DNA from: Xanthomonas nasturtii
GTDB taxonomy: Bacteria > Pseudomonadota > Gammaproteobacteria > Xanthomonadales > Xanthomonadaceae
Length of the DNA: 64,000 nt
Direction: 5' to 3'
NCBI RefSeq assembly: GCF_001660815.1
Contig: NZ_LYMI01000011.1
Location: 1 to 64,000, forward strand
Made by a program: the position numbers and the translations under genes. Positions 62,850 through 64,000 of this stretch are shown here, one piece after another (positions within the stretch are counted from its first letter, which is position 1; the number at the start of each line of letters is the position of its first letter). Below the pieces are notes generated by a model. That model searched no databases, was not told where the DNA came from, and was given only the letters and a program-made list of their open reading frames with translations.

Positions 62850-63998
62850 TCACCCACCGCCACCGCCTCCACCACCTGCACCACCACCTCCTCCGCCATC
62901 GCCACCACCGCCATCACCCTGCGGTCCGCCCTGCATCATGGGTCCGTGGGCGAACTGCGGCAGCGTCATCACCATTACCGGGCCACGGCTGGTTTGCACT
63001 TCTGCTGGCATGTCCATTGCCAGCGCCTGATGTGCGGTTACCTGTTCCTGTGCTTCCTGCATGGCCTTGGCTTCCAGGTGTTCACGGCCGCGCTGGATCA
63101 AGGCATGGGTGCTGGCGCTGTTGGCGATCCGCTTCAAGGCTTCATCGATCGCCAGGTCGTTCTTGGAGTCGATGGCATAGATCAGATCGTTGACGTCCGA
63201 ATTCTTGCTGATAGCCCTACGCCTGGGTTGCAGTCCATCGCTCTGCTCGCTGCCTGTCTGCGCAATAGCGGTATCTGCATCTGTTCGGGAGACGGCGCCT
63301 TGGGAACTGGAAGCGATTTTCCTCAGCGCGGAGGGGCCATCCGGGTCGTATCCGTCACGCAATTCCAGCGCCGTATACGGTTGTTGACCGCGTGCGATGC
63401 GCGCTTGCCGCGCTTGTGAGATGCGGTTTTCTGTCTCAAGATCCTGTTCGAGCTGGACGCGCAACGCACGCAATTTTTGTAGCGTTGCCTGCCACGATTC
63501 CGGGCTTCCAGGTGCTGGGGCAGCGGGTGCGTCCTGCTCCACAGTCTGGGCGACCGAGGGCACCTGGATTGCCGGAGCTACGCTTTCAGGCGAGTCGGCA
63601 GAGCGATCGGCACGGTCTTCTTTCAGTGATTGCCCAACAGTCTGCGTGAGGCGGTTGTGCGATGACATTGCCGCCGAATTATCAAGAGCTTCCATCGCTT
63701 GCCACTGCGACGTCGGCGTGTGTTGCGCGTTGTTGTGCTCAGCTGCCATCGGTGTGGCGAGCGATCGCGGCGTTGGTGCGCTGGTCATCTGAGCCAGATG
63801 CGCGTGTGCGGGGTCATTGGATTGTTGCGCAGGCACATCGTGCCCAGCAACCGACGCTGGCGCCGTCGGCAGCTGTTGCTCGCGCACAATTGCATCATGT
63901 TGCGGATATGCCGATGGTTCATGCGCGATCGCAGCGGTTTGCGCGTCGCGTTGTTCCGTGTCGCGGGTGCGCTGTTCTCGCGTCTGTTGGCCGAGTGT
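62850..63998 (-). CDS. C-terminal part of a large protein with Gly-rich tail (5' end outside window)
   Basis: The reading frame is open from the window edge for about 382 residues. Upstream of a GTG at 63887 it still codes (TLGQQTREQRTRDTEQRDAQ), so the start lies outside. Gln/Thr/Ser/Ala-rich disordered region (about 1-160), then a charged helical segment (WQATLQKLRALRVQLEQDLE, ENRISQARQARIARGQQPYT), a second helical part (VNDLIYAIDSKNDLAIDEAL, HALIQRGREHLEAKAMQEAQ), and a tail of almost pure Gly (GDGGGGDGGGGGG). Similar tails follow zeta-toxin-like or relaxase-type proteins in this genus, but no catalytic motif is inside the window and I do not assign a function. Confidence 0.7.
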   Translation of the reverse strand, partial: TLGQQTREQRTRDTEQRDAQTAAIAHEPSAYPQHDAIVREQQLPTAPASVAGHDVPAQQSNDPAHAHLAQMTSAPTPRSLATPMAAEHNNAQHTPTSQWQAMEALDNSAAMSSHNRLTQTVGQSLKEDRADRSADSPESVAPAIQVPSVAQTVEQDAPAAPAPGSPESWQATLQKLRALRVQLEQDLETENRISQARQARIARGQQPYTALELRDGYDPDGPSALRKIASSSQGAVSRTDADTAIAQTGSEQSDGLQPRRRAISKNSDVNDLIYAIDSKNDLAIDEALKRIANSASTHALIQRGREHLEAKAMQEAQEQVTAHQALAMDMPAEVQTSRGPVMVMTLPQFAHGPMMQGGPQGDGGGGDGGGGGGAGGGGGGGG

Positions 63999-64000
63999 AT

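Noticed and set aside
62850-63998. XVIPCD-type type IV secretion effector domain in the Gly-rich-tailed protein
   Set aside because: The Gln-rich composition is suggestive, but the conserved blocks of XVIPCD were not found, and the tail is Gly, not Gln-rich.

Overview
The window is a high-GC (about 65 % by eye) chromosomal segment that looks like Xanthomonas (gamma-Proteobacteria, Xanthomonadaceae). The grounds are two large TonB-dependent receptors, a secreted NPP-type phosphodiesterase like the one characterised in X. citri, a gltX-zur pair, a creBCD locus, several genes with a -10 box placed directly before the start codon, and GGGATT/GCGGGAC-type intergenic repeats of the kind common in that genus. 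Species is not decided. I saw no rRNA, tRNA, CRISPR array, prophage or insertion sequence.

Layout. 1-5.5 kb (minus): 3'-truncated ABC exporter, pRiA4b ORF-3-like protein, Kef-type antiporter, class-C-like serine hydrolase; then rraA. 6-16 kb: DUF72 protein, EamA transporter, a GAF-GGDEF cyclase, rluF, a PAS-GGDEF-EAL membrane protein separated from rluF by a very large hairpin, a DEAD-box helicase, and an ECF sigma factor with a membrane partner. 16.8-20 kb: small S4 RNA-binding protein, MAPEG protein, DUF4019-like secreted protein, a ClpP-fold lipoprotein. 20.4-22.4 kb: translationally coupled DNA-alkylation repair pair (Ada-AlkA fusion plus Ogt). 22.4-25.6 kb: NPP phosphodiesterase, ClC transporter, ribosomal protein THX. 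25.9-28.5 kb: divergent MerC-family protein and ZnuD-like receptor with Zur-box-like sites between them; zur itself lies at 46.8-47.3 kb.

28.9-37.2 kb: a second TonB receptor, then two tandem modules, each a kexin-like S8 protease with a P domain but no recognisable propeptide, followed one base later by a small secreted protein. This matches the Aeromonas sobria ASP/ORF2 arrangement (protease plus external chaperone) and is the most interesting system here. 37.4-38.9 kb holds a small ORF, an internally deleted AraC regulator and a cupin. 39.4-46.7 kb is a complete RND tripartite efflux operon ending in one TetR gene and facing a second, divergent one.

46.8-56 kb (all minus): creB, creC, creD, a small protein, GNAT, nitrilase, DUF3616, gltX, zur. 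A TTCAC/TTCAA direct repeat resembling the E. coli cre-tag lies 55 bp before creD, and a 107-bp inverted-repeat element sits between creC and creD. 56.2-62.1 kb (plus): rlmJ, GNAT, two more inverted-repeat elements, mfd. 62.2-64 kb (minus): a coiled-coil membrane protein and the C-terminal part of a large Gly-rich-tailed protein that runs off the window.
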